From NCBI GenBank assembly GCA_009777735.1, contig WRLF01000010.1, forward strand, positions 41,063-105,062: DNA of 64,000 bases. Direction: 5' to 3'. Under the pieces are notes generated by a model, which was not told where the DNA came from, ran no database searches, and saw only the letters and a list, made by a program, of their open reading frames with translations. Made by a program: the position numbers and the translations under genes. Source of the DNA: Treponema sp. (lineage in GTDB: Bacteria > Spirochaetota > Spirochaetia > Treponematales > Breznakiellaceae). Shown here piece after piece: positions 1 to 9,204 of the stretch (positions within the stretch are counted from its first letter, which is position 1; every line of letters starts with the position of its first letter).

Positions 1-1149
1 ATCCGAGAGCCGGGCAATTGGCGCACCGGGCAGCAGTTTAAGAATACCTAGTTGAATTTCATTATCCTTGCGTGCAGATGCCGTGTTAAGGGCATCTACA
101 AGTGAATCAAAGCCTTTTCCAAAAGAAATCATGTCTTCACCGGGGAGCCCGGCAATAAGATCGGCATGAATAATTGCGTTGGTTTTTTCCCGTAAAAGGC
201 GAATAGCTGCAAGTTCCCGTTCCGGATCTGACGGCCTGCCGATACGGGCGGAAACATCAGGATTGAGGGTTTGAATGCCGATTTCCAGACGCAGCGTTCC
301 GGGGGGAAAACGGGTTATGGTTTCTGTCAGTTCCGCCGGGAAACGGGAGGGAACCATCTCAAAATGGATGGTAAGGGGGCGGTTTTGTCCCGTTATTTTT
401 TTCAGAAAGTAATCCATTATTTTTTGCGCCCGCCCGATGTCAAAATTAAATGTCCTGTCAAGAAATTTAATGGTCCTTGCCCCTCGCTGAATTAACTCAT
501 CCATTTCAGCAAAAAACGGTTCAAGAGGAAACTCCCGTATTTTTCCGGAGTGAGCGCTCAGGCAAAACGCGCAAGCATAGGGGCAGCCGCGGCTTGCTTC
601 TGCATAGATCAGCTTTTTATGCAGGTCTTCATCTGTGTATAAACCGTAACCGCTTTGAATATGAGCCGGATTGACAGGTATGAATTCCCGGTTCAAAAAC
701 ACAATGGGCTTGTTTGGTTGTGCCGGATACCCGGTGTTTTCTTCATGCAGAATTTCTTCGCATAGCCCCCGAAAAGCAATCTCTCCCTCGCCGCAAACAC
801 AGTAATCTGCGTAGCGAAATATCTCCGCATCAGGAGGCAGATATGATACTTCCGGTCCGCCAAGGACAATGATAGGCCGTTGCGTGTGTGTCCCCCATTC
901 TTTTCGCAGCTCACCGAGCAGTTCCAGTGTAGCTGTATGGTTCCAAATGGAAACTGACAGGCCAAGAATTTGCGGTCTGGCTGCAAGGATGGGGCCGGTT
1001 TTTTCCTGCATTGGCTGGCGCAGGGCAAACTCAATTATATCGCAGGAGTTTTCCAGCGGGCCAAGGTTTGCTTTCAACAGCCGCAGGGCCAATGACGGAT
1101 GTATCCATTTGGCATTTATCGTTGCAAGGAGGATGCTTCCGCGTTTCAT
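1..1149 (-). CDS. B12-binding-domain radical SAM protein, C-terminus beyond window edge
   Basis: Read on the reverse strand from an ATG at 1147-1149, the frame stays open for 383 codons and runs off base 1, so the C-terminus is missing. The first ~130 residues look like the cobalamin-binding Rossmann domain found in this class (strand motifs ILLATIN, ILGLSVSIWN and VLGGPEVS). Around residues 185-193 is the radical SAM cluster motif CPYACAFC (CX3CX2C), which would bind a [4Fe-4S] cluster and S-adenosylmethionine. The later MVPSRFP and LRLEIGIQTLN segments fit the radical SAM barrel. The layout resembles the DUF4080 group. The substrate cannot be inferred. The gene starts 9 nt after the stop of the RF-1-like gene, so the two are probably cotranscribed. 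Confidence 0.85.
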   Translation of the reverse strand, partial: MKRGSILLATINAKWIHPSLALRLLKANLGPLENSCDIIEFALRQPMQEKTGPILAARPQILGLSVSIWNHTATLELLGELRKEWGTHTQRPIIVLGGPEVSYLPPDAEIFRYADYCVCGEGEIAFRGLCEEILHEENTGYPAQPNKPIVFLNREFIPVNPAHIQSGYGLYTDEDLHKKLIYAEASRGCPYACAFCLSAHSGKIREFPLEPFFAEMDELIQRGARTIKFLDRTFNFDIGRAQKIMDYFLKKITGQNRPLTIHFEMVPSRFPAELTETITRFPPGTLRLEIGIQTLNPDVSARIGRPSDPERELAAIRLLREKTNAIIHADLIAGLPGEDMISFGKGFDSLVDALNTASARKDNEIQLGILKLLPGAPIARLSD

Positions 1150-1158
1150 GGGTTCTGC

Positions 1159-1575
1159 TCATTCTGCGGGGGAAAAGCGTCTGAGTGCTTTTTTCCGGCT
1201 ATGGAGATTTTTCGATTTGAGCCGTTTCTCGCGGGCGGCTTGTGAGGGCTTTGTCGGGCGGCGGCGTTTGGGCAGACGCGCTGCGGCAGTGATGAGCGAT
1301 TCAAGGCGAAAACAGGCGCGATCCAGATTCGTGCGCTGGGATCGCTCTTCGTCTGAGCTTATGACAATTGCATCTTCGCTGGAGATGCGGTTTGCCAGCA
1401 ATTCCCGCACTCGTGCCATTTCAGCTTCCGACAGACCGTCAATGTCGGCAAGCCGCAGCCGCAGAGTCACCTTGGTGTTGACCTTGTTGACATTCTGCCC
1501 TCCGGGGCCGCCGGACCGGGAAAAGCTTGCGGTTGCAGCGCTGCGGATAGACTGTTTCAAAAGAACGGTATTCAT
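1159..1575 (-). CDS. arfB: RF-1 domain peptidyl-tRNA hydrolase (ArfB/YaeJ type)
   Basis: This is a 138-residue protein carrying the class I release factor catalytic loop GGPGGQNVNK near residue 25. The C-terminal tail is very basic (RLPKRRRPTKPSQAAREKRL). A lone GGQ domain without codon-recognition domains, plus a basic tail that in ArfB enters the empty mRNA channel, indicates rescue of stalled ribosomes by hydrolysing peptidyl-tRNA. The length matches ArfB (about 140 residues). The ATG at 1573-1575 was preferred over an upstream in-frame start because the extra 16 residues overlap the toxin gene and add no family sequence. The next gene downstream is the radical SAM gene. Confidence 0.85.
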   Translation of the reverse strand: MNTVLLKQSIRSAATASFSRSGGPGGQNVNKVNTKVTLRLRLADIDGLSEAEMARVRELLANRISSEDAIVISSDEERSQRTNLDRACFRLESLITAAARLPKRRRPTKPSQAAREKRLKSKNLHSRKKALRRFSPAE

Positions 1576-1582
1576 GCCGCGC

Positions 1583-1996
1583 CTAGTCCAAAACCGCAAC
1601 GCCGTGTTTTTTCGCGGCGGCATGCAAGCTTTCGTCGAGAGTACAGAGCGTAGCGTTCTTGCGATCCGCTAATTCCAAATAAGCTGTATCGTAGGCACTG
1701 AGGTTGTAATCATTGCATAGGTGTAATAGTTTTTGTGCGTAGTCAGTCCCTGTTCCATAATCAGCTATTATATTAAAAGAAGTCAGCATTGGGAAAAACT
1801 GTACAACTCTTTCATAGGTATAACGCCTGCGTCGTATCAGATTTTGAAAAATATTAGCGATTTCATACCAGAGTATATGCGGAGCATATTTTTCATCTTC
1901 ATTTTGGATACTTCTGTACAATTTTTTTACATACAGATTATTTTCATCCGGAATAATGAGCGCAGCGATAAAAGATGCATCAAAGATATAAATCAC
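1583..1996 (-). CDS. VapC-type PIN domain toxin
   Basis: This 137-residue protein has the PIN signature: IFDASFIAALI at the N-terminus gives the first acidic residue, a mid-protein glutamate lies in LWYEIANIF, and the C-terminal part reads YDTAYLELADRKNATLCTLD with clustered aspartates. PIN toxins of this kind cleave RNA, often initiator tRNA or rRNA loops. It starts with GTG, and that codon shares one base with the TAG stop of the antitoxin gene (TAGTG), so translation is coupled. A Phd-type antitoxin precedes it, as expected for a type II toxin-antitoxin module. Confidence 0.88.
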   Translation of the reverse strand: MIYIFDASFIAALIIPDENNLYVKKLYRSIQNEDEKYAPHILWYEIANIFQNLIRRRRYTYERVVQFFPMLTSFNIIADYGTGTDYAQKLLHLCNDYNLSAYDTAYLELADRKNATLCTLDESLHAAAKKHGVAVLD

Positions 1997-2244
1997 TATG
2001 GCCGTCCTTCTTCAATTGCTTCACGGATATTAAACGATCCCGGTTCGCCCCTGTAGTACTTTCGCATTTCCTGGAGTTTTTCCACCGCTTCCTTAAAGGT
2101 CATCTCCGGTTCCTTCTGAAAAGGAATGATCTTTGCCACGGGTTTCCCCCGCCGGGTAATAATGAAATCCGCGCCGTGTTCGGCTTTTTCGAGAATTTGC
2201 GAAAAATGAGTCTTTGCTTCAAAAGCCCCGATTTGCTGTGTCAT
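1996..2244 (-). CDS. Phd/YefM-family antitoxin
   Basis: This is an 82-residue protein beginning MTQQIGAFEAKTHFSQILEK. It shows the Phd/YefM N-terminal DNA-binding fold, including the FIITRRGKPVAKIIP strand pair. The C-terminal part is charged and probably becomes ordered on the toxin. An in-frame upstream ATG at 2436 would add 64 residues of unrelated sequence. The ATG at 2242-2244 has a good GGAGG ribosome binding site, so that start was chosen. It forms an operon with the PIN toxin. The inverted and direct repeats just upstream are the likely operator for autoregulation. Confidence 0.88.
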   Translation of the reverse strand: MTQQIGAFEAKTHFSQILEKAEHGADFIITRRGKPVAKIIPFQKEPEMTFKEAVEKLQEMRKYYRGEPGSFNIREAIEEGRP

Positions 2245-2256
2245 ATCTGCCTCCAT

Positions 2257-2311
2257 CAACCAGTTTAACAGACTGGTTGGTAAATGGCAAGTAACCAGTT
2301 GATAACCAGTT
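2257..2311. promoter_or_regulatory. Likely toxin-antitoxin operator
   Basis: A perfect 8-bp inverted repeat, CAACCAGT (2257-2264) and ACTGGTTG (2272-2279) with 7 nt between, lies 13 nt upstream of the antitoxin ATG. Two more direct copies of AACCAGTT follow at 2293-2300 and 2304-2311. Phd-type antitoxins repress their own promoters through such repeated palindromic half-sites. The assignment comes from position and symmetry only. Confidence 0.55.
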
Positions 2312-2334
2312 GGTATTGTATTTAGCAGTCCTGT

Positions 2335-2535
2335 GTGTTGAATTCGTCGGACGTAATGGAAAATTATCCATACATTCCGACAGGCGAGCGGTGGTCTTAT
2401 ATTAATAACGTACTCCAGAGAGCCGTCATGATACATGACGATATTGTCGGCATCTGGACTATCTGGGACCCTGATGTTTTTGAAGGGAATGATCGGCAGA
2501 GGTATTACGTTATAAGGTTGAGTGATATAATATAA
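2335..2535 (+). pseudogene. Cache-domain gene fragment
   Basis: This is an open frame of 66 codons ending TAA at 2533-2535. The segment IVGIWTIWDPDVFEGND strongly resembles the middle of a dCache sensor domain, where chemoreceptors and sensor kinases typically read G-x-W/Y-x-x-W-x-P-x-x-F-x-G-x-D. There is no signal anchor, no clear ribosome binding site, and nothing on either side completes the domain. It reads best as a remnant of a receptor gene upstream of the intact sensor kinase. The alternative is a small functional protein, which is less likely. Confidence 0.4.
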
Positions 2536-2538
2536 ATA

Positions 2539-5142
2539 ATGATTAGTAAATACATTCTTAATTTACCACTTCGTCTAAGAGCAATAGTTATTATTATCAT
2601 TACGAATGTGATTATTATTTTGTTCAGCGTTTTTGTTGGCATTTGGTTTGTAAGAGGTTATATTACCAGCGCCAATGAAACTGATTTGTCTCTGGTAGCG
2701 GAAATTGCCGACCATTTTATCAGCAGTGAGATTGATAATCTGCGATTAAAAGTTTTTAATATTGCTCAAAGCCTGGCAGATACCAGTGAAATAGATTGGC
2801 CGGAAATCGCTGCAATGCAAGAAAGCCTCTACCCCGAGTTTATTGGGATAGCGGTTTTTGATGTAGAAGCATCATTAAATATGCGGATCATTTTTGAAAC
2901 AGGTACAATATCGGCATCCCCGGAAATAATCGAAGATATATTTGTGAAAAATTCTTTCCGGGAACATCCGGCCTCCGAAACTGCTCACTGGGAAAATATA
3001 TCTTTTTCATCCACCTATCCTTCCGGCGCCGGAATGGTATTTTATTTGACTGTTTCTTTACTGACAAATTATGGTGAAAGATTATTGGTACTTACACTTC
3101 CGGGCATGTATTTTAGCGATCGTTTTAACCGGTTTGTTATATGGGAAACAGGCCATATTTTTATGGTTGATGCTGAAGGAAATATGATTGCCAATATGCG
3201 GGAATACTGGGTACAAAACCGTATTAATTTTTTCAGGGAGGCGGAATCAAACAGGGAAGAATTTGGAGCGGTAGCTGCAGTATTGGAACGAGTAGTAAAA
3301 GGTGAAACCGGAATAGGGTATTTTCCCATGGCCGGTGTCCCAAGGCTCTGTTCCTATAGGCCGGTGAGTGCCTCGCTGGAAGGCTGGGGTATGGGGATTA
3401 TAGCGCCCCTGCCGGAAAGTCCTTTCAGAAATATAGACAGAGGACTCATTGCCGTCGGACTTGTAGCTTTTTCATTGAGTGTTGCCGCCTCAATATTTTT
3501 CTCAAGGCTGATTATTAAACCCTTTGCAGAAAAAGAAGTGGCAGAAGCAAGCTCAAGGCATAAAAGTTCCTTTCTTGCCAACATGAGTCATGAAATACGC
3601 ACTCCCATGAATGCAATCCTGGGTATGACCGAATTAACCCTGCGTGAAAATAACCTCGAAGCTATCTATAAGAATACATTGATGGTAAAACAGGCCGGAA
3701 CCCATCTCTTGTCCATTATCAATGAAATTCTGGATTTTTCCAAGATAGAAACAGGAAAATTGGAAATTATCCCTGCCGAATATTTATTGTCAAATTTATT
3801 AGACGATGTAATTAATATTATTAAAATGAGAACCATAGAGACCCGGCTGCGTTTCGTTGTAAATATTGACAGCAAGATACCCAATACATTAATTGGTGAC
3901 GATCTAAGGGTGCGTCAGATATTGATAAATATATTAAACAATGCGGTTAAATTTACAAAAAAAGGATTTGTTTCACTTTCGGTACAATGCGAAAAAACCA
4001 GTGAAAAAGAAATAAATTTACTTATGGAAATAACTGATTCGGGAATAGGTATAAAACAAGAAGACTTACAAATATTATTTGGTGAATTCATTCAAGTTGA
4101 TATTAGTAAAAATAAAAACATTGAAGGTACAGGACTGGGGCTTGTAATAACGCAAAAATTAGTGCAGGCTATGAATGGAACTATCAATGTTACCTCAGAG
4201 TATGGAATAGGCACTACATTTTCCATCAAAATACCTCAGGGGGTTCATTCGCCGGAAATTCTGGCAACAGTAAAAAATCCCCGTGATAAGAGTGTTATTG
4301 TCTATGAAAATCGTAAAATAACCGCCAGTTCCATTGTCTATGCCATAGAAAGTCTTGATGTACAGTGTACGCATGTTGCCAGCAATGATGAATTAATTGA
4401 AAAAATGTCAAATGAGCAGCATGCGTTTCTTTTTATTCCTAATGCCTTGTACCAGAAAAACAAAGATGTCATTGCCGATCTTTGCTCTGATACTCAAGTT
4501 GTTATTCTCACTGAATTTGGCGAAACTGTATCTGACACAAAATTGAGTACTCTTGATATGCCTGTATATTCGGTGTCTATAGCCAATATTCTCTACGGAT
4601 TAACCGGAAATATTTTCATAAACGATGAGAATAACTTAAATGTAGAGTTTACCGCACCTGAGGCAAACATTCTTATTGTTGACGACATCATTACCAATTT
4701 AAAAATAGTCAAAGGGTTGCTTGAACCTTACAAAGTGAAGGTTGATATGTGTAAATGCGGTAAAACGGCTATTGAATCCATAAAAGTAAATCGCTATGAT
4801 CTGATTTTTATGGATCATCTAATGCCCGAAATGACCGGTATTGAAACTACCAGGCGTATAAGGGAATGGGAAAAAGAATTAGGGATCGGGGAACAGGGAT
4901 CAGGGAACAGGGGTCGTAGTTCGTTAAATAACAGTGATTCTGAGTTATCTCCCGATAGTCCGAATGAAGACTTCCAATCCCCGGTCCCCATTATAGCTCT
5001 AACCGCCCATGCGGTTTTAGGCTCTAAGGAAATATTTTTAGAGAACGGGTTTAACGATTATTTATCAAAACCATTAGACACTGGTAAACTTAATACTATT
5101 CTGGAAAAATGGATACCATCTGAAAAAAAAATAAGAAAATAA
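2539..5142 (+). CDS. Membrane hybrid sensor histidine kinase with receiver domain
   Basis: This is an 867-residue kinase. A membrane segment at about residues 12-38 and a second at about 300-325 flank an extracytoplasmic sensor domain. Then come a HisKA domain with SSFLANMSHEIRTP (phospho-acceptor His351), an ATPase domain (N box NNAVKFTKKG, G boxes DSGIGI and GTGLGL), a degenerate receiver-like spacer, and a C-terminal receiver with VDDI near its start and LIFMDHLMPEM (Asp759). The last receiver contains an unusual ~35-residue insertion between its phosphorylation site and the PIIALTAHA strand (see the repeat at 4881-4990). No clear Shine-Dalgarno precedes the ATG. The chemoreceptor downstream, also with a receiver, may share its phosphorelay. 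Confidence 0.92.
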   Translation: MISKYILNLPLRLRAIVIIIITNVIIILFSVFVGIWFVRGYITSANETDLSLVAEIADHFISSEIDNLRLKVFNIAQSLADTSEIDWPEIAAMQESLYPEFIGIAVFDVEASLNMRIIFETGTISASPEIIEDIFVKNSFREHPASETAHWENISFSSTYPSGAGMVFYLTVSLLTNYGERLLVLTLPGMYFSDRFNRFVIWETGHIFMVDAEGNMIANMREYWVQNRINFFREAESNREEFGAVAAVLERVVKGETGIGYFPMAGVPRLCSYRPVSASLEGWGMGIIAPLPESPFRNIDRGLIAVGLVAFSLSVAASIFFSRLIIKPFAEKEVAEASSRHKSSFLANMSHEIRTPMNAILGMTELTLRENNLEAIYKNTLMVKQAGTHLLSIINEILDFSKIETGKLEIIPAEYLLSNLLDDVINIIKMRTIETRLRFVVNIDSKIPNTLIGDDLRVRQILINILNNAVKFTKKGFVSLSVQCEKTSEKEINLLMEITDSGIGIKQEDLQILFGEFIQVDISKNKNIEGTGLGLVITQKLVQAMNGTINVTSEYGIGTTFSIKIPQGVHSPEILATVKNPRDKSVIVYENRKITASSIVYAIESLDVQCTHVASNDELIEKMSNEQHAFLFIPNALYQKNKDVIADLCSDTQVVILTEFGETVSDTKLSTLDMPVYSVSIANILYGLTGNIFINDENNLNVEFTAPEANILIVDDIITNLKIVKGLLEPYKVKVDMCKCGKTAIESIKVNRYDLIFMDHLMPEMTGIETTRRIREWEKELGIGEQGSGNRGRSSLNNSDSELSPDSPNEDFQSPVPIIALTAHAVLGSKEIFLENGFNDYLSKPLDTGKLNTILEKWIPSEKKIRK
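4881..4990 (+). repeat. In-frame GGGATC/CCCCGGTCCCC-armed insertion in the kinase receiver
   Basis: The 5' end reads AGGGATCGGGGAACAGGGAT and continues with a second GGGATCAGGGAACAGGGG-like unit. The 3' end reads CCCCGGTCCCC. It encodes a Gly/Ser/Asn-rich peptide (GIGEQGSGNRGRSS ... FQSPVPII) in a loop of the receiver domain. The same arms, in the same reading frame, form the linker of the QueH-TcdA fusion at 57571-57672. Confidence 0.55.
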
Positions 5143-5285
5143 GCGGCGGAACGATCAACCGGGAAACCACAGCCAAACTAATGACAGAGGTTTATAAGTT
5201 TAAGATAGTGTAATTTGAATTGACAATCCAAATAGAACAAAGTAATCTATACAGAAGGCCAAGTCTTTCTAAAAGGAGTCCTGCT

Positions 5286-7766
5286 GTGAAACTGAGTACC
5301 AGAATACCATTGCTCTTTGGGATCGTTGTGCTGATAACTACAGCCAGTATTATAATTCCCATCCAGATTTTGTTTAGTAACAATATCAAGGCGTCTCATT
5401 TTGAAGAGTTAGCCATTAGAGTAGAAGCAAATGCCGAGCTTATCAACAATAAGCTTGAGGGGAGGCTTGGGGTACTCATGGAAATTGCCAACCGGCCCAG
5501 TACCCAGACCATGGACTGGGAAACGGTCCGGCCCTCTCTTATCAACGATATTGCCCGTATTGGCGTACTTGAACTGATGGTGATATACCCCGGAACAGAT
5601 CTAATTAACGGTATTAACCACTATGTTTCTGACGGCAATATCCTCACTATACCCCGGGCGAGTTACAGCCAGGCGGCTCTTGACGGGATAGCCGGAACAT
5701 CTGATGTGATAATCAGTCAGGCTACCGGATCGACGGTGGTAATGCTGGCAGTCCCGATTTTTGCAAACAATGAGCCCGGTGCGCCTGTTGTCGGTGCAAT
5801 GATGGCTCGGGAAGACGGCGGAAGCGTTTTGTCTGATTTGGTGGACGGGATAGACACCCGCTTCTCAAGCAGTTACGCCTTTATGATAAACAACGCCGGC
5901 GCTTTTGTAGCCTATCCGGACCATGAAATGGTTCTTAACCGCTTCAATTTGCTGAGCGAAGCCGAAAACGATCCTTCCTTAAAATCCATGGCAGATATGG
6001 CAGCCGAAGCAATTCAGCAGAGGACCGGCTACGGCTATTATACTCAGAACGGTATAAGGTATAAAACCGCTTATGCGGAAGTCCCCGGCTATCCCTGGGT
6101 ACTCTTTATTGCCATGGAAGATGACGAATTTCAAGCGGAATTATCCGGGACCACTGCTATTTTGCTTTTAATTGGGCTTATCTGCCTTGCGGCCGGAATA
6201 CTAATTGCAATAATTGTGGGAAGGTCGATTTCCAGCCCCATACGCCGGGTAGCTCTGACACTGGAAGATATTGCTCAGGGAGAAGGGGATTTGACACGTG
6301 TCATCAGCATTAAATCCGGAGACGAAACCGGTGATATGGCCCATTACTTCAACATGACCATTGAAAAGATCAGGAATCTTGTGGGAACAATTAAATTCAA
6401 GGTCAACGCGCTTACGAATACCAGTTTTGAGCTTGCTGCCAATATGGCTAAAACATCGAAGGCAGTAGATGAGATTGCCAACAATTTTAAAAACATGAAA
6501 GTCCTGGAAGACAAGCAGGAAAAAGAAGCAACTGAAGCAAACGATGCTGTGGAAGCCATTAAGATAAGCATTACCACGATGAACACGCTCGTTGAAGAAC
6601 AGTCTGAAAGTGTCAATACATCATCTTCAGCCATTGAGGAAATGACGGCTAACATTCAGTCTGTTGTCAGATCGTTGGCGGAAAATAAAAAAAATGTTAT
6701 TTCCCTTGCAGAAGCATCGGAAAACGGTAAAACGAAACTCCAGACAGTAGCGCAGGCCATACAGGATATTTCACATGATTCAGAGGGTTTGCTGGAAATT
6801 AATGCCGTAATGGATAATATTGCCAGCCAGACAAATCTTCTTTCAATGAATGCTGCTATCGAAGCGGCTCATGCAGGAGAAGCAGGAAAAGGTTTTGCGG
6901 TAGTGGCCGCTGAAATTCGCAAGCTGGCGGAGTCCTCGGCATCACAATCGAAAACCACCGCATCTATGTTAAAAAAGATAAAATCATCGATAGACAGTAT
7001 TACGAGATCATCCAATGAGGTGCTAGACGGTTTTAACGCCATAGACACGGGCGTGAAGACGGTTTCTGAACATGAGTTGAATATCCGTAATGCCATGGAA
7101 GAGCAGGAAATAGGAGGAAGGCAAATACTGGAATCAGTCGGCCGTCTTAAGGACATAACATTATCGGTCAAAAAAGGAGCCGCAGATATGTCCGGATCAG
7201 GCGATGAATTGATCCGAAAAACCCATGAATTTATTAGTATCAGCAGTCAGGTCGTAGAAGGGATGAATGAAGTATTGAGCGGCGCCATGTCCGAGATACA
7301 AACCGCTGTAAAACTGGTAGACGAAATTAGTGTAGAAAACGACAGAAATTTTAACGATCTTAAACATGAAACAGAAAAGTTCAAGGTATCTGTCGGCAAT
7401 GAAAAGAAAATAGTACTGGTGGTAGATGATGATACAACCCACCTTACCTCTGCCAGGGGTATGTTGGAACAGAACTATGAAGTCGTTACCGCTATATCAG
7501 GTCAAGAAGCTCTGGCTCATTTTCATCATGGCCTTACCCCCAGTGCGGTACTATTGGATTTAGTCATGCCCAATATGGATGGTTGGGATACATTCCAGCG
7601 CATAAAGGCCATTGGCAAATTACATAGAGTACCCATAGCCTTTTTTACTTCATCGGAAGATCCTCGTGACAGGGAGCGCGCGCATCAAATGGGAATAGAT
7701 GATTATATCAAAAAACCCTGTAAGAAAAGCGAGTTGCTGGAGAGGGTAGAAAAGATGATTAAATAA
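5286..7766 (+). CDS. Methyl-accepting chemotaxis protein with C-terminal receiver domain
   Basis: This 826-residue receptor begins [15 protein letters not shown] and has membrane segments at about residues 8-30 and 290-315. They flank a periplasmic Cache domain. A HAMP domain follows ([20 protein letters not shown]), then the signalling coiled coil with hairpin tip [20 protein letters not shown]. Unusually, a CheY-like receiver is fused at the C-terminus ([20 protein letters not shown] with Asp758, [16 protein letters not shown]). The GTG at 5286 was chosen over an in-frame TTG at 5220 because AAAAGGAG lies just upstream and the signal anchor then starts at residue 3. It is tandem to the hybrid kinase. 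Confidence 0.9.
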   Translation: MKLSTRIPLLFGIVVLITTASIIIPIQILFSNNIKASHFEELAIRVEANAELINNKLEGRLGVLMEIANRPSTQTMDWETVRPSLINDIARIGVLELMVIYPGTDLINGINHYVSDGNILTIPRASYSQAALDGIAGTSDVIISQATGSTVVMLAVPIFANNEPGAPVVGAMMAREDGGSVLSDLVDGIDTRFSSSYAFMINNAGAFVAYPDHEMVLNRFNLLSEAENDPSLKSMADMAAEAIQQRTGYGYYTQNGIRYKTAYAEVPGYPWVLFIAMEDDEFQAELSGTTAILLLIGLICLAAGILIAIIVGRSISSPIRRVALTLEDIAQGEGDLTRVISIKSGDETGDMAHYFNMTIEKIRNLVGTIKFKVNALTNTSFELAANMAKTSKAVDEIANNFKNMKVLEDKQEKEATEANDAVEAIKISITTMNTLVEEQSESVNTSSSAIEEMTANIQSVVRSLAENKKNVISLAEASENGKTKLQTVAQAIQDISHDSEGLLEINAVMDNIASQTNLLSMNAAIEAAHAGEAGKGFAVVAAEIRKLAESSASQSKTTASMLKKIKSSIDSITRSSNEVLDGFNAIDTGVKTVSEHELNIRNAMEEQEIGGRQILESVGRLKDITLSVKKGAADMSGSGDELIRKTHEFISISSQVVEGMNEVLSGAMSEIQTAVKLVDEISVENDRNFNDLKHETEKFKVSVGNEKKIVLVVDDDTTHLTSARGMLEQNYEVVTAISGQEALAHFHHGLTPSAVLLDLVMPNMDGWDTFQRIKAIGKLHRVPIAFFTSSEDPRDRERAHQMGIDDYIKKPCKKSELLERVEKMIK

Positions 7767-7776
7767 TTTCCAGGGC

Positions 7777-8946
7777 TTATAATACTCGTTTGAGTTCTTC
7801 AACCTTGTCGGTTTTTTCCCACGGAAATTCGGCGCGGCCAAAATGCCCGTATGAAGCTGTTTTCCGGTAGATAGGACGGCGTAAGTCAAAAGATTTTATT
7901 ATTCCCGCAGGAGACAGATCAAAAACCTTTTGAATAGCGGCTTCAATACGCCGGTTGTCAACTTTTGCGGTTCCAAATGTGTCCGCCATGACCGACACGG
8001 GGAATGGTACGCCGATGGCATAAGCCAGCTGCAGTTCGCAACGGTCGGCAAGTTTCGCGGCGACCACGTTTTTGGCAACATAACGGGCGGCATAAGCGGC
8101 GGAACGGTCAACCTTCGTGGGGTCTTTACCGGAGAAAGCTCCGCCCCCGTGACGGCCCATACCGCCGTAGGTATCCACGATGATTTTTCGTCCGGTAAGG
8201 CCTGAGTCGCCGAATGGGCCTCCCACTTCAAACTTGCCTGTTGGGTTGATATAGTACTTTGTTTTTTTATCCAAAAGACCGGTCGGCTCCAGTACCGGTT
8301 TAATGATCTGTTCGATGATCGCAGATTCAATATGTTTGTGTGTTAATCCGGGATCATGCTGGTGGGCAACGACAACTGCATCAATACGGATTGGCTTGTG
8401 GCCTTCGTATTCTACCGTTACCTGGCTTTTGGAATCGGGCCGCAGCCATTTTATTGTTTTATTCTTGCGAAGCTTTGCGGCATGAAGCAGAATTTTGTGA
8501 GCCAGGGTGATGGGCAAAGGCATCAATTCTTTTGTTTCGTTGCATGCAAAGCCGAACATCATGCCCTGGTCGCCCGCACCCTGCTGCCCCTTGTATTTTT
8601 TCAGACCAGTACCGGAAACGCCCTGGCTGATGTCCGGGGACTGGTTGTGGACCATGCTCAATACCGCCATTGAATTGCAGTCAAGGCCGAAAGCAGGGTC
8701 TGTGTAGCCGATATCCCGGGCCACCTCGCGGATGATGTGTTGAAAATCCACATAAGTAGTGGTGGTAATTTCCCCGCCGACCAGCACCAGGGAGGCAGAG
8801 GCAAATGTCTCGCAAGCAACCCTGCTTTGGGGATCGTCTTTCATGCAAGCGTCAAGAATTGCATCAGATATTTGATCGCATAGTTTATCGGGATGACCTT
8901 CGCTCACTGATTCCGATGTGAAGAAATACCGGCGGTTTTTCATCAT
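7777..8946 (-). CDS. metK: S-adenosylmethionine synthase
   Basis: This 389-residue enzyme makes S-adenosylmethionine from methionine and ATP. The N-terminus [20 protein letters not shown] is the diagnostic ATP/K+-binding stretch. [16 protein letters not shown] is the family signature hexapeptide region (GAGDQG), and [19 protein letters not shown] is the second signature with the P-loop-like glycines. The length is normal. Two ATG codons in tandem (8944-8946 and 8941-8943) follow AAAGGAGAT. The gene is convergent with the chemoreceptor, with only 10 nt between stops. No SAM riboswitch was recognised upstream. Confidence 0.97.
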   Translation of the reverse strand: MMKNRRYFFTSESVSEGHPDKLCDQISDAILDACMKDDPQSRVACETFASASLVLVGGEITTTTYVDFQHIIREVARDIGYTDPAFGLDCNSMAVLSMVHNQSPDISQGVSGTGLKKYKGQQGAGDQGMMFGFACNETKELMPLPITLAHKILLHAAKLRKNKTIKWLRPDSKSQVTVEYEGHKPIRIDAVVVAHQHDPGLTHKHIESAIIEQIIKPVLEPTGLLDKKTKYYINPTGKFEVGGPFGDSGLTGRKIIVDTYGGMGRHGGGAFSGKDPTKVDRSAAYAARYVAKNVVAAKLADRCELQLAYAIGVPFPVSVMADTFGTAKVDNRRIEAAIQKVFDLSPAGIIKSFDLRRPIYRKTASYGHFGRAEFPWEKTDKVEELKRVL

Positions 8947-9204
8947 GTATCTCCTTTAAATATTTCACTTGGCATGATTTTCATGCATTTTCTTTAAAAG
9001 AGCAATAGACATTTCGGTAAATAAGGGTAAATTAGATGATTTATCTTAATACACTTAATATATACATGTAATATATAGTATAAGTCATATAGTATATTTT
9101 TATTCAATAAATATCTATATTTTATATTGATATTGTTTTAAAATCCATATAATATATGATATAGAGTATTTTGTATAGAATACCATTTTTTAAAGGAGAT
9201 TAAA
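8947..9204. promoter_or_regulatory. AT-rich divergent intergenic region with a palindrome near metK
   Basis: This 258-nt gap separates metK from the divergent lipoprotein gene. The inverted repeat GCATGA-TTT-TCATGC at 8972-8986 lies 26 nt upstream of the metK start and could be an operator. The remainder is very AT-rich (runs of TATATA-like sequence at 9050-9180), so promoters for both genes probably lie here, but no single pair of -35/-10 boxes stands out. AAAGGAG at about 9193-9199 is the ribosome binding site of the lipoprotein gene. Confidence 0.4.

Noticed and set aside
693..1034. Minus-strand frame inside the radical SAM gene
   Set aside because: It is a shadow frame of the longer gene, which carries the family motifs.
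7899..8707. Frames on both strands within metK
   Set aside because: They overlap the conserved metK frame and show no domain or ribosome binding site.
8947..9204. SAM riboswitch upstream of metK
   Set aside because: No SAM-I or SAM-II conserved elements were seen; only a short palindrome is visible.
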